DNA from: Pneumocystis sp. 'macacae'
Lineage: Eukaryota; Ascomycota; Pneumocystomycetes; Pneumocystales; Pneumocystaceae
Assembly: GCA_018127085.1 (NCBI GenBank)
Contig: CM030728.1
Location: 310,001-374,000, forward strand
Direction: 5' to 3'
DNA length: 64,000 nt
A program made the translations under genes and the position numbers. This document shows, piece after piece, positions 1 to 12,666 of this stretch; within the stretch, counting starts at the first letter, position 1; every line of letters starts with the position of its first letter. Under the pieces are notes generated by a model that saw only the letters and a list, made by a program, of their open reading frames with translations, had not been told where the DNA came from and did not search any database.

Positions 1-581
1 TTTGTTTGATACTTGATATCTTTGTATATTGAATAAGATAGGTGGATCTATGTCTAATAGTATAGTTGGTATGGGGAGGATTGTTCGCTGGGAAGAGCCT
101 ATTTCAATTATTACTTTGGTGGAAAGAATTAAGAAATTTCTTCATTTGAATCATATTCAATTGGCTCTTTCGGATAAGCATAAGAAGGAAGGTGGTAGGC
201 AGATATATAAAATTGGAATATGTGCTGGTTCAGGTAGTATGCTAGAAAAAATAAAGACATTAAAAAATATAGGTGGATCTATTTTAAGAAATGTGCATGC
301 TGATGTACTATTTACTGGTGAATTAAGCCATCATGATATATTGAGTGCAATTGAAAAAGGAATTTCTGTTATTTTATGTAAAATTATGATTTCTTTTTTA
401 GTTTTTAATTATATTCTTAGGCGGGCATTCGAATACAGAGAGAGGATTCTTGTCTTGTGTAATGAAGAAGCGACTTCAGGATGTTCTTTGCGAGGAATTT
501 CGTGACATACAAGATGACGAAATACTAATACCAGAAGTAGTAGTAAGCGAGGCAGATAAAAATCCTTTAGAAATCGTATAA
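1..581 (+). CDS. nif3: NIF3-like (DUF34) protein, 3' part only
   Basis: C-terminal part of a NIF3/DUF34 family protein, a conserved metal-binding family whose biochemical role is poorly settled. Exons read 42..377 and 421..581; the in-frame stop near position 14 and an AG at 40-41 indicate that the first visible exon is internal and the true start lies left of the window. Visible family motifs are a GRIV segment followed by EEPIS, an ICAGSGSS-like block (residues AGSGSM), TGELSHHD, and after the 43-nt intron the signature HSNTERGFL, where His and Glu are the usual metal ligands. The join completes a Cys codon and gives CGHSNTERGF, a good match to the family. Ends at TAA 579-581. The convergent neighbour vps51 ends 119 bp downstream. 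Confident on family; the N-terminus is absent. Confidence 0.82.
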
Positions 582-700
582 ATACTGTATTTTTGTCCAT
601 AATTGGTTAGGTAAGGTTTTATGACGTATGATCTAACATTCTGTGAATAATGTAAAGAAACTACATATTATAGATCTTCTGTTTTTCTCTGTATTAATAA

Positions 701-1177
701 TTAGCCCAATAATGTTGATAATGTTCCTATATGTGCAAGCGTTGGTTCCAGTATAGCAATAATGGATTCTATGGATTTTGCATTGTTTTTCATCTAAATT
801 TGATTATTTTTTCCTTTTAAAAGATGTTTTTTTCACTTTTTGAATGGTGTCCCCAATAGAAAGAAGCTTTGTATAATTATCATAAACTAGTATTTTTTTT
901 TCGCATTCTAAGCTATGTATTTCTATCAAATTTACTAATTAGATATTTTTTTTATTTGAAAACCTTGGATTAATGTATTTTCTAGATTTAATAGGCTTTG
1001 GGGGTCACTGCATAGAGCGTCTTTAACGTATTGCTCAATATCGAAGCCATCTGCATCAAGTTTTGGTAGTTGTGTTACAAATTGAGTAGTAGGTGTATCA
1101 AGTTTATAAAATTCTCTTAAAGTTTGTTTGATTCGGATATCTTTATTATATTTTTCACTATTCTGGCAAAGGCTCAT
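701..1177 (-). CDS. vps51: Vps51, GARP tethering complex subunit
   Basis: Small coiled-coil subunit of the GARP complex, which tethers endosome-derived vesicles at the trans-Golgi. Exons complement(701..793, 837..907, 964..1177) give 125 aa. The N-terminal part carries LREFYKLDTP, then FDIEQYVKDAL and LLNLENTL; the second exon gives LVYDNYTKLL followed by GDTIQK; the third gives a helix with ESIIAILEPTL. This order is the Vps51/Exo84/Cog1 N-terminal module as in Vps51 (Leu-Val-Tyr-x-Asn-Tyr, then Asp-Thr-Ile). The protein is short like yeast Vps51 (about 164 aa) and lacks the long C-terminus of animal homologues. Intron joins at 908-963 and 794-836 keep frame. Start ATG 1177 is the only one upstream of the domain. 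Exo84 or Cog1 are less likely alternatives. Confidence 0.78.
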
Positions 1178-1376
1178 TTTTATTTTATTTAAGTTTGAAT
1201 CAATATTTTATTTTTTGATATTTTAGAAAGTTTGAAATCGTGATGGAAGGGGGAATTTTTTGGTATAAGAAAAAATCAAATATGATGTTTTATATAATAA
1301 GGAAAGCTAAATAAAACGAGTATTTCAGAATACAAATGTTGTGAATAAATTCCCTACATACTCGGTTTTATATATA

Positions 1377-3218
1377 TTACGTATTTGTATCTACGGGCAT
1401 TATATCATTACCACTTGTAGGTTTTTCAGAATTTGGACCAGAAAAATATTTAACAAAAGACAAACCGAGAGGCCTATTTTCTTAAAAAAAGATGTGATAA
1501 AATAAGTGAGAATGTTTACCTCCCGCCATATTCATATCCTTGGAATTTTGCTGGAGAGATTAAATAAGTACCAAAAAAGAAAATACATACATATGGCAGT
1601 TTGCGCTGTAATAAGTGCATCAAAACGAACAACGCCTGCACCCTTTGATCGACCAGAAGGCTCATATTGTATCTCAGCTTGTTCTACTTTGCCAATTGTA
1701 GTAAAAAGCTCAACCAAGTCTTCGTTACTGGTTGACCAAGGCAACTATTATAAAGATTAGAAACACAAATACGTCGAAGTTATTAAAAATTACATTTTTA
1801 ACATAAATGGTCTCACTAGGTTCGCCGTTTCCCGTGGCCCCATCAGTAAAGTCGTTAGGAGGAAGCGGGTTTTCGTAACCATTTCTACTATAATTCCCAC
1901 CATAACCACCACGAAATCCTTCATTATATCCTCCACGAAACCCACGATTACCAAAACTCGGGGGACCTGCAAATCTATCTTCGCGAACTTCAATAATACG
2001 ACCTTGCCAGTCATATCCATTGAAAGTTGCTTGTGCATTTCGTGCTTCTTCTAGCGTTTCAAACAAGACAATACCTGTGCCTTTAGGACGACCATCTGGT
2101 GTTAAATGAATATCAGTGCGAATTACGTTCCTTGCTTTATATAAGTTATAAATAGCATGCTACAAAAAAACATATCTGCTGAACGGAAAAGATCCTTAAT
2201 ATCTTGCCATCCGACATTGTAAGGAAGCTAGTGTAATGTAAATACTTAGATATGCATTAGGATAAATAAATGTACATTTTGAATAAAAAGTTGCCGACCA
2301 TTTAATGAATTGTATGAAGATCCTCGTGTATCTCCTGAATAACCACCATACGGACGATGTACTCCCAGTGGGGGACCTCCAAATCGAGGTTCCTGTTCAC
2401 GATCCTACAAGAAATAAGTAGTTATTTAAAAAAGTGAAAAAAGTACTTCTCGAACATACACTATTCTTCCCATTAAAGTCTGGTTACTAAGTGTATTAAT
2501 AGCATTTTGCGCTTCGTCGCGTGTTGCATATTCTGCTACTCTAAAGAATGATATTTGAAAAAGGGAGTAAACAATAAAATACTAACCCACAACCCTGCAA
2601 AGAGGAAAAAGATAAGTTGAACAAACAACATGGGAACACAACATACCTTTGACATGCCATTAGGCAACATTAGTACGTCTGCAAAAATGACTTCTCCGGC
2701 TATAAAAATATAAGTATATTAAATTAAAAAGGTTCTAAAAAATGCATGAATTTTCAAAAAGCATTTTAGGGACATGTGATATATTATATATGAAATTAAG
2801 TAGATACCTTGTTTCATGAAATCCTTAAGATGATGCCATTTAACATCGTATGATAAATTCCCAATATAAACCCGGCGATCTTGCTGAGAGGCTTCACGGA
2901 TATGGTTCATCATGGCATTTCGTGTTGCTTGCCGGTTATCATATGACCGGCGGTGAGCTGGTGGTGCCAGTGGGCTACGTGAACGTCTTCTTCGCGAAGA
3001 CGAATTTTCTAATGATGGCGAGTTGTTACGCGGCGAATATGAACGCCTAGGAGTCCATGAACGTGAGCGACTATGATAACGAGGAGAACGTCGACCCCAG
3101 CGCCGTTGATCCCCAGCTGCTTCGTTCCAGCGAGGATTCGGTGCTGTCGATAAATGTTCATTCCCTTTCCCCCAGTCCGTCAGCCGGCTGGTCCAGAACC
3201 TCCATTACTCCTACCCAT
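1377..3218 (-). CDS. gbp2: Hrb1/Gbp2-type SR protein with three RRMs
   Basis: Nuclear poly(A)+ RNA-binding, export-coupled SR protein of the Gbp2/Hrb1 family. The reconstructed CDS is complement(1377..1473, 1520..1550, 1591..1744, 1794..2130, 2172..2227, 2276..2404, 2447..2540, 2587..2594, 2647..2699, 2808..3164, 3200..3218), 444 aa, frame-consistent throughout. Domains: an Arg/Ser-rich N-terminus ([23 protein letters not shown]); RRM1 starting [15 protein letters not shown] and ending with IVYVREDR; a Gly/Arg linker; RRM2 ([24 protein letters not shown]); a second Gly-rich linker with GGY repeats; and RRM3 ([20 protein letters not shown]). Odd points: one internal exon is only 8 nt (2587..2594), and the first exon is 19 nt followed by a 35-nt intron with donor GTTCTG. 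The ATG at 3218 is a best guess; everything from the SR region on is secure. Confidence 0.87.
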
Positions 3219-3639
3219 TTCACACTTACAGATTATATGTGCTATTCTTCGCCGTAATTTTTTATAATAATAATCTGTTGAATTACACAAATTCTACTCT
3301 CAATAATAGTTAGATAATACCAATCAGAGAACCTTTTTCCCTTATATTTTAACCTTATTTCTTGCAATGTCTAGAGTAAAGATTATGTCTAGACTTGCTT
3401 TTTGAGTATATTAAGACGGGTATTTTTTTTATTGCAGATCGTCCCGTCGGTAGATCGGGAGAATGGTGGGTGACTAATATCGAATGTTGGTGTGAATGAT
3501 TGGTTGATGTTGAATAATTTTATTGTTTTTTCTTGATTGAGTATATTGTAAAGTTTCAATTTTTAATATTGTTTTTGACATTTTTTGTTTTCCATATTTT
3601 TATGATTATTTATTTAGTACTATTTTTAGAAGGTGATTT
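3219..3639. other. Gene-free spacer with inverted repeat
   Basis: Upstream region of the Gbp2-type gene and downstream region of rrp14 (both on the minus strand). I see no coding potential. It holds a short direct repeat of TGTCTAGA (about 3369 and 3384) and an inverted repeat GACGGG (3415-3420) / CCCGTC (3443-3448) around a T-rich loop, the only GC-rich spot in the spacer. It could be 5'-UTR sequence of the minus-strand gene or a small structured RNA; nothing decides between them. Confidence 0.4.
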
Positions 3640-4898
3640 TTATTGTTTATAGTAATTTAGTGGCATCTTTATGTTATTTTGATTCTTTATGCGCAGTGAA
3701 GCTTCAAAGCCTGAACGTCGTTTTTTTTTTGCCAATCGTTTTTTTTTTTGCATTGCCCGACGAGCTTCTATGTTTTCTTCTCTTTTCTTCTGTCGTAGCT
3801 GTTTAGCTTTTGAGACTTGCAATAGACGGTCGTTCCTTGTTTCTTAGTTACTTTGAAATGTTTTTTTTGGATAATTTACCATGCTTTGGCACTTTTTTTT
3901 TTTTGTCGTTCTTGACGTTTAATTGATTTTTTCAATAATGTTTCATTATCTTTGACTTTTTTTCCTTCGCTTAATAGAAAGGCTTTTTTCCATGCATCCG
4001 ATTCTATGATTTGTTTTTTCTATGATAATTTAATTATGTTTTTATGAAATATATTATATAGTAAGTTATTTACTTTCTCATCACTCAATTGATTTAAGCG
4101 CATTCTTTTTACTTCTGCATGACGTAGAGCTCCTGCTAAATCCATGCATTGATATTTTTTTCGAGTAGGTTTAGGTTCATTCTTATCGGATGTAAGGCTT
4201 ATTCTTCCATATAAAAGACTGCTTCCTTTGGGTTCATATAATTGATCTCCTTTGTCTTTATACTTTTCTTCCGTAATTTTGTGTTCTTTTTTTTCATTCA
4301 TTATGCTTTTTTTTTCCTTCTTTATTGGATTTTCTTTTTTTTTCAGGTAAGCTTGTTTTTTTATTTTTCTTGTTTCAAGGATGGAATCCCTATTTCTAAC
4401 TAAATTATCTGTTATATTCTTTGAAGCTTTTCGGTTCGCACGAAGCTCCTCAATACGAGATGCTAGTTTAGCTCGAAGATCAGAAATATTAGAAGCCCGT
4501 TGTGTTTGTGTTTCTGTTTTTCTTTCTATATGTAAATTATCTTCTTGTTTTCCTGATTTTTCCTTTTTTATAATTTTTTCTTTGTTTTCATTTGCTAAAG
4601 GCTTTTTACTGGTTTTATTTTTAATACAGTTAGATATTTTTAGATTTTCATGAAATAGCGTATTTTGATTATCCTTTTGTTCATCTTCAAAAAGTCTTTT
4701 CTTTTCTTTTTCGCTATTATTCCTATTTTTTTTATTCAAGGTTTCATTTAATCTGAAGAAGGGTTGTATTTTTTTTTCATTGGTTTGTGTATTAATATCG
4801 TGGCTGTTTAACTGAGAATCTGGATCAAGCTTTAGTTTTCGTAGATATCTTGCTTCTTCTTTTGTTCTTTTTCTTCTCTTCCATGAATCCTGGCCCAT
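3640..4898 (-). CDS. rrp14: Rrp14 / SURF6 ribosome biogenesis factor
   Basis: Nucleolar SURF6-family protein needed for both ribosomal subunits. Exons complement(3640..3835, 3880..4019, 4074..4898), 386 aa. The N-terminus starts with SWKRRKRTKEEARYLRK; a central conserved helix reads SDLRAKLASRIEELRANRKA; then LLYGRISL; the C-terminal SURF6 domain has SDAWKKAFLLSEGKKVKD, LLKKSIKRQERQ, and RQKKREENIEAR ending in a KKRRSGFE stretch. This is the usual order for the family (SRIEELR block, then LLKKxxKRxEKxK, then REENI). Both introns (4020-4073 and 3836-3879) are needed to join the C-terminal halves; the second has a GTAACTAAG-like branch site. The protein is highly basic and Lys-rich, as expected for a nucleolar factor. 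Transcribed in the same direction as the neighbouring Gbp2 gene. Confidence 0.88.
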
Positions 4899-6318
4899 TG
4901 TGAGCCGATTTTGTTATCTCTTGCATTGTCTTAACCTTTAAAGTTTTTTCGTTATAGTATTTTGGTGGAATTAAAGAAACAAAAGATTCAAATTCATTAT
5001 TGTATGATTTTATTCTTTCCTAATGTTTGATAAATAACTGATTCCATTTCCTGTATATGCATTACATTTATTTCAAAGCTATTTGACATTTTTAAATAAT
5101 GGTGATAATGGTGATGCCGATATCGTAATATCGACTTGAAGATGGGTTTAGTGTTAAGATTAAGAAATGCTATAGTATAAAATATAAAAGATCAATTTTA
5201 TTTTTAGAAAAAAGAACTTTTATTGTATATTTTTTGCGTGTTTGAATAATTTTTTGTTTAAAAAAAATAAGATTTTTAGTATAAATATTTGATAATTTTT
5301 AAGTTTTGTATAGATTTATTATTAAATATATTTTTATGATATAAAGATGTTTGATAGAATGCCTTAATATTACTATTTGCTTGATATTTGTTTTTGAGTC
5401 TAAAATATAATACTGTTTTGATGGATATATATTGTATATGATGTTTATTTTTAGAATGAACTTTACTACTGTTGAAGTTTTCTTTTTAAATTTAATATAT
5501 TTTTTACATTTTTTGGATATTGTTCTTTAAAATTTTATGTATTTCATATATGTTTATTATTTAGGATCTTTTTGGATATTGTGTAAAAGTTTTGATTTGT
5601 TTTATTCTAATTATTGTCTTTTGTTTAATTCCCTTTTAGTTTTATTAGTTTGTTTATTGATAATTTGTTAGTACCATTTCTGTTAAAAGATTATTAATAG
5701 TTATTAGCGTATCTTATATTTAAGCTTTTTAAGATCTATAATAGCATTTTTAGACTATAATTATATAGATTTCCTTGATTTACTGTATATTTATGTATAT
5801 TTTAATTTAGACATGTTTTGTAAGATTATGTTAAAATTTTACTATTGATTTTTAAAAGTGTACTTAAAGTTGAGTCAGAGGTATTATTAGAAAAATTTTT
5901 AAAATTTTTTTAAAGTTTTTTTATAGAAAAAAACTTTTTATATATGTATTTCTAAATAATTTGATTTTTGATTTTATATTCAATTTGATATTTTTCGACA
6001 ATTTTTTTCTTAGGATTTAAATATAACTGTTATATCTTGAATAAAATTAATAGCCCTTTTAGAATAGTATTTTTTTCTTGTTTATAATATTATATTATCT
6101 GGAAAAATAAGTGTATGAGGTCTGAATATGGAGAATAAAATAAATAAATGGTTTAATAAGAAATATGTATTAATAGGAAAATAGAGAAAATTGCTTAATT
6201 GAGTATCTGTAAGATAGGAGAGATATAATATGCACTTAAGAATGGAAAATGTCCATATATAAAATGATTGATAGATGCTAAAAGAATGAATGATATTAAA
6301 CTTAAAAAAGCAAATTTT
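4899..6318. other. Gene-free AT-rich spacer
   Basis: About 1.4 kb between the rrp14 start codon and the bsd2 stop codon. Reads in all frames are broken by stops; composition is strongly A/T with many T runs. It must hold the rrp14 promoter near 4899-5150, where a GGTGATAATGGTGATGCC stretch is the least AT-rich part. I recognise no tRNA, snRNA or repeat unit. Confidence 0.45.
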
Positions 6319-7309
6319 TTATACTGCTGCTTCAGATGTTTCGTTCCGTGTTGTCTGAGTAGTATTGGATGGTGAAGATGTCTCCCTAACACACATTTCA
6401 ATGCGTCTTGCTCTTAAAAATTCTGCAGTAGACCGAAATAAAAGAAACCAACCAATAATCATTAGAAGATACGAAATAATAATATGATCTAGAGAATCAC
6501 TTTGATATTCTTGATTATCATCTTCCAGATTACTATCAGGTGTATCATCATTAAATACGTTATTTTTGATAGATCGCATATAAAATCCATATTGGATAAG
6601 TGTTGTTCCAAGACCTGCTTTTGAACCGCATTTTGCTGCATATGTTGTATGCAATAAATATGTGAGAAGAAAACCAATGAATTGAAATGAAAAAGAGACT
6701 AAATGACAGATTAGTGTTGGTTATTGAAAAATATTAGAAAATACTTAGCATATTCCATAAAAAACCAAAAATATTACCAATAGGGAGCCCACTAATAAAT
6801 ATTTCGTCTTCAGATATACCAGGTGCAATCATTGTATTTTCCCAATAAGAAGGTGTTGCATCTGCCGCTAGAGAGTGTTATCAGCAAAATAAAAAATAAA
6901 AGTAGATACCAGCTTGCTCATAGGATGGTGGGAATTCTTCGAACTTTTCTTTAGATACTTCTGGTTTGGCATTTAAGTTCGCAAAAACGCCATCATTTTG
7001 ATGGAACGTAGATGTATAATGAGATGAAATCCGTGATGCAAAAGAACGTATAAATGATTTAGATGTTTTGTTTTTCTTTTTCCCTAACTGTTCGTGCTTT
7101 TTTTCATCTTTTGATTGCTGAAAAGGAGTAAATTCGTCTTTTTGAGTATTTTCATGTAAAAGATATGTTGATGCAGACGCTGATGGATTTTCATAATTTT
7201 CTGCACTCGTATATGGTAAAATAGGTGACAACAGGTCTTCCTCCGTCTCATATATGGTTTCTACTTCTTCACTAGATCGATTATCTTGATTTTTGTTAAA
7301 TGTTTCCAT
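6319..7309 (-). CDS. bsd2: Bsd2-like NEDD4-adaptor membrane protein
   Basis: NDFIP/Bsd2 family adaptor that brings the Rsp5/NEDD4 ubiquitin ligase to membrane transporters (metal homeostasis in yeast), in Golgi/endosome membranes. Exons complement(6319..6698, 6745..6867, 6910..7309), 300 aa. Visible features: an acidic N-terminal half with no helix-forming hydrophobics; DGVFANLNAKPE; the WW-domain ligand PPSYEQ; then ATPSYWENT; a conserved IFISGLPIGNIFGFLWN segment leading into the first membrane span; a second span after LLHTTYAAKCGSKAG; and a third hydrophobic stretch IISYLLMIIGWFLLF. The three-span topology with upstream PPxY matches the family. Joins complete Ala and Ile codons. Divergent from rba50, sharing a 380-bp promoter region. 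Confidence 0.88.
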
Positions 7310-7689
7310 TTGAAAGCTTTATATGCTTATTTTTAAAATAAAGAATAAGTTGTTTTCTGTATTTTATAGTATTTTTCTATAAAAATGTATTTTAGTATGG
7401 CAAATGTTACTTTCTTTTTTTATTTTAACTATTTTTATTAAAAAATGTTTATTTTTTTGAAATTATCGTTCAGCAAAATGAAATGATAAAAAATATTAAT
7501 TAAAATATTAAAATGATAAAAAAATAAAAGTATTAAATATATTAATATTATTTTAAGAGTACTCGTTAAGAAACATTCAGATTCTTTTGTCATGAAAAAA
7601 AAACAATTTGTTTGAATGAAAATACTTAAATTTAGAGAAATAAAAAAGTAATTATAAATTTAAGGAAAGGTGTTATTTAATTAGATCTT
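7310..7689. promoter_or_regulatory. Divergent bsd2/rba50 promoter region
   Basis: 380 bp between two divergent start codons, no ORF, A/T tracts on both strands. It must contain both promoters; I see no named binding motif. Confidence 0.4.
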
Positions 7690-8874
7690 ATGAAAAATTC
7701 TGGTAGATTTCTAATAGGTGATCGAGTGGACATGCCTTTAGGTGGAGAATCTGAACTTTTAGAGAAAGATTTAAAGCTACATAAGAATTCGGTGAATAAG
7801 TCAGATATTTCGAAATGGTTGATGAGAGATGTTATTGAAAAAGATCAGTGTGATGCAGATATTTCAAAGAACTTGTTTTTTGTGCCAAAAAATGCAGAAT
7901 CAGGTTTTCCTATTCCAAAAAAACTTAGTTGGAGGCCATTAGTAATGCAGTACGAATATTCAAATAAGAAATTGGGAAAAGAATCTTTCTTGAGTGACAA
8001 AATTAGCGAAGAAAACGTGCGAAATATTTCTAAAATGACGTCTGAAGAAATCAAAGATGCAAAAGAAGAATTGATGAAATCACTGAATCCTGAATTGATT
8101 CAAAAGTTAATGCAGAAAAAAAAACTTGATAAAGATATTGGTAATATTACAAACAGATCGAGAAAGAGCGTGCGTTTTTCGTGTCCAGATGAATGTAATT
8201 TGAATATATCGCCTGCTTTTTCTAATCAGAAAAAACAAAAGTCATTTCTATTAACTGATATACATTTTCCTGCGCCTCCGTCGTTTGGAGATTTGGATCC
8301 ATCATCACCTGATTTTCTGAAACATCTTCATTCAAAGTATTTCCCCGACTTTCCCGTAGATCCATCTAAACTTGCTTGGATGACTCCACCAACAAAGGCT
8401 GAAGATGAGATGGAGTATCATGAATCTATGTCAGAAATAGCTCCTGAATCCATAAGATTCGATTTTAATGGAGATATTTTATCTCCACGTATTTCTAGGC
8501 AAATTCCAATGTATATAGGGCTACATCATCATGCAGATGCTCCCGTAAGAATTATTTTAATGTAACAAATGAATTAATTACATTAGTTGGCGGCGGGTTA
8601 TTCTATACCAGAGCTTGTCCATCTTTCACGCTCAACATTCGCTGCACAGAGATGCATAGCTATATTGATTCTTGGAAGGATTTTGTATAAACTTTCAATA
8701 GATACATATGGGTCTGTAGTGACAAGTGCACTAAAAGAAGTTATAGAGAATTCGAGTGCCATTGATAGTTTAGTCGAAGCAGCATGTGAAAAAACAACGC
8801 GGCACTTAAGTGTAAAAGTGTATGCTCAAGAAGCATTGTATCTTGCATATTGTAAACAAAATAAAATTGTGTAA
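7690..8874 (+). CDS. rba50: Rba50 / RPAP1, RNA polymerase II assembly factor
   Basis: RPAP1-family protein, which associates with RNA polymerase II and is needed for its assembly and nuclear import. Exons 7690..8544 and 8587..8874, 380 aa. The N-terminal RPAP1 module is seen as ENVRNISKMTSEEIKDAKEE followed by SLNPELIQKLMQ; the C-terminal module as IRFDFNGDIL, IGLHHHADAP and, across the 42-nt intron, AAGYSIPELVHLSRST then QRCIAILILGRILYKL. The size is similar to yeast Rba50 (about 440 aa) rather than animal RPAP1 (over 1300 aa). The intron is a standard GTAAGA...TTAG, phase 0. Convergent with the 144-aa unknown gene. Confidence 0.88.
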
Positions 8875-8987
8875 ATTGGATGTAGAGATATTTTGTATGT
8901 AGCAATAATTTAAAGCTGTTTTTCGTTAGAAATCAATTTATAAATACTTATTACATAACCATAAGACTGGTCTATTTTATGTATAAT

Positions 8988-9604
8988 TTATTGTCGAAAG
9001 CCAAACCATTTTTTAAAGAAAGAAAACCTGTGAGTTTTTGGCTTAACTAATTCAATTAGTCTACGATAGTAGTCTGGGTTTTCTGTTGGATGAAGAATTT
9101 TTTTAGATAATGGAAACTAATATCTAATTAATTTTAATTTTTTTAGTTTGTTAAGTATTACTTTCAACTTATATCTATTATCAGCTAAATATTGTAGTGC
9201 AAGATATTGGTTAAACGGTTCTTCTGTATTTTTCTTTAAATCATCTAGTTTTATGTTTTTTGTTATTTGAACTTTTTTGGCATAATTATATGCTCTAGAT
9301 CGCAAAATAGTTTTTAAATTTGCATGTGGTCTTAGAATATCATCTGGTATTTTTCTATTTATTTTATTTGTTAGTAAATTTGCTAAAAGAACTTTAATAT
9401 TTTACTTGATTAGTTTTAAGAGGTTTTTGAAAGAAGGAGGTCGCATTTGTTTTAGATATGCAGAGGGTTTGATTAAATGGTTAAAAAAAGGCTGAAAAAA
9501 TACAATGAAAAATATAATAGGAAACAGGATGAAAGTATATATTAGAAATAGAATGAAAGTATATATTAAAAATAGACTTGTGTTAATAAAGATGAGAGGC
9601 TCAT
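8988..9604 (-). CDS. Conserved small basic protein, function unknown
   Basis: Exons complement(8988..9116, 9162..9354, 9406..9491, 9578..9604) give a 144-aa basic protein. The frame is open after splicing: the apparent in-frame TAA near 9403 lies inside an intron with a textbook TTTACTAAC branch site. Motifs: KPSAYLKQMRPPSFKNLLK, then KKIPDDILRPHAN, ILRSRAYNYAKKV, a QYLALQYLADNRYKL helix and HPTENPDYYRRLIEL near the C-terminus. The small size, basic charge and the helical AYLKxMR and LRSRA motifs suggest a mitochondrial LYR-like or assembly-type protein, but I cannot name a family. The alternative start at an upstream hydrophobic ORF (repeat-encoded FLIYTFILF) is intronic in this model. Gene reality is supported by coherent splicing; function is open. 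Confidence 0.6.
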
Positions 9605-9771
9605 GAGGCAGTATGATAACGGAGATTATCAAGTATGAAAGCAATAATTGAATCTTGGAGAAGTTAAGATGTCAAAAGACTCTAAAAAAATGAGAAAAGG
9701 CGAAAGCCTTGACAAAAATAAGCGTGGAAACCTTTTTTTTGAAATGAAATATGTATCGATAATTGCTTCTT

Positions 9772-10785
<1,014 letters not shown>

Positions 10786-11001
10786 TTCAATTCCAAATAT
10801 TCTTTTCTTTGTTTTCTAAATTGTTCTTTTTTTCTTGTTTTATGTTTTTTTCTTTTTGGTTCTTCGAACTTGTTTTACGGCTTTTGTCAGATGTTTGTTA
10901 TGGACACATAAAAAATATATATAATATAAATGAAATATATAGTGGATGCATAATAAATACATTAAAAATGTTTGAACAATTATAGAAAAGTTTTAGGCTA
11001 A

Positions 11002-12666
11002 TTAATCGAGAAAATCTTCTTCTTCTGCTTCTACGATTTGGTTTTCGATGCGCTTGCGTGCAGATTCGGCATTTTCAATCTCGCGTTTGTGAATATTCAT
11101 AGGGAACCTCATCGCCTATAAAGATTAGGTATGGTAAATGTATAGAAGGTCTATACTTTGATGTTTGATGCATGAAGATTTAAACAAAATAAAATTCGAT
11201 CATGAAATGCTATTTGTGGTTCATGTGTTGAGTAAATATCGAGAATTTCTTTGCTTTGCATGTATCCTTTTTCATGTTCTAAATTCGCTTCAATTACTCC
11301 GTCACGAATAGCTTTTGCAACCATATATTCAGCTGATTCCTCGGAATCAAGATGGAGTTTGAGACATATATCACGCAATGATATACGTGAGTAACTAGTC
11401 GACATCATTCGTATACCTGTTCTAAGTACATTTTGATGCAATCTTAATATAAGACTAGATGTTCCATCTAAATGAAATTTATTCCCATGTCTGTTAAATG
11501 CATCTGTAAAAAGTGTAATATCGCCTTTTCGTACAGCTGTAAATATTTAATTTTGATGATGTTTTTTTTTTAAATTTACCTTGAACAATTTGCAAATATG
11601 GAATAAGGGCCTTTTCCAACATAGGTTGTCTAAAAATAGATCGCTCTGGGATGCCACCCATTAGTAAATCAACAATAATGTTTAACTTATGTGCAGCTTG
11701 AAGGAAGCCCGCTGCATTTGCTCCTTGAGGTGCTTTTCGAATCGCGCCTACAAGGTGAGAGTGTGCTGATGTATAGTCTAACTGAATAGCTCTGATTCTC
11801 CCTAAGTAATATAAATATCGTACAATAAGATTATTTGATGCCGATTCTGGGAAGTTTATCTTTGACACTAAACGGTCTGCTTGGTTATACAAGTTATAGT
11901 GAAGATAATTACGTAACAGAAGAATTATTGCCATTGAGGTAGTTTCGTTATCATGGCGTAATGTTGCTGTTCTTTGTGTTGTTAAGATAACACTGTCATG
12001 GTTAATGTATGTTTATTATAAAAGTAGTATTATACGGTCTGATTTCTGAAAGTTTTCCTTGAATTTCGAAAAAATATGAATAGTAAAAGTAAACTTTTGC
12101 TGAAATTTTATCCATTGATCGGCGATTAAATGTTCTGAGCTTTTCAACAAGTTGTTGAGAAAAAATAGCCCCTTTTTCATATTTTTTTGTATCTAATAAA
12201 TAGAACTGTATAATCAAATGAATGTAAATGTCTACTTCAGGTAATATTTTCTCATCTTTTTCCCTGAAATCAGATAAATCTATATTATTGGATTCCTGGC
12301 AAAAATTAAATATGAAATATAATAAAAAATAAAGTAACTACTTCAATAACATTTAAAAGATAGCTCATACGTTTTTCTTTTTGAAAATATATACTTTTTA
12401 TTATTTTTTTCAAAATTTCGGTATTCCAATGTTTTCTCAAGGATAATGTTGTTCTTAATACTTTTGAAATTAAATACGGTTCAAATTGCTCTACTGCTTG
12501 CTCCAAAAGGTAAATATTGGATTTAATTTCTTTTTAATATAAATAAATTTTATAAATTTATAATACTATTGTATTCTTTACCTGAAAATATAGATGATTC
12601 GTCGTATATTTTACTTTTAATTAAAGAGTCTGTCATTTCAACTTCTTCAGTTGTTGTAGACTTCAT
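11002..12666 (-). CDS. rpn3: Rpn3/PSMD3, 19S proteasome lid subunit
   Basis: Non-ATPase lid subunit of the 26S proteasome, with TPR-like helical repeats and a C-terminal PCI domain. Exons complement(11002..11115, 11157..11536, 11580..11992, 12036..12295, 12342..12529, 12582..12666), 479 aa, close to yeast Rpn3. Landmarks: [13 protein letters not shown] near the N-terminus; [18 protein letters not shown] then [37 protein letters not shown]; the PCI region from [12 protein letters not shown] through [13 protein letters not shown] and [13 protein letters not shown]; and the acidic tail ending EEEDFLD. Intron joins at all five sites keep codons and family identity. Divergent from spc34. Confidence 0.93.

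Noticed and set aside
2850..3257. Two plus-strand ORFs antisense to the Gbp2-type gene
   Set aside because: They are mirror frames of the Arg/Ser-rich exon, which lacks stops on both strands because of its higher GC.
9400..9410. Apparent in-frame stop that would make the 144-aa gene a pseudogene
   Set aside because: It lies in a 51-nt intron with a TACTAAC branch site; splicing restores frame.
9402..9644. Hydrophobic 80-codon minus-strand ORF with duplicated LIYTFILF
   Set aside because: Its N-terminal half is the first intron of the 144-aa gene model, where a roughly 25-bp direct repeat creates the hydrophobic repeat; only its C-terminal half is exon.
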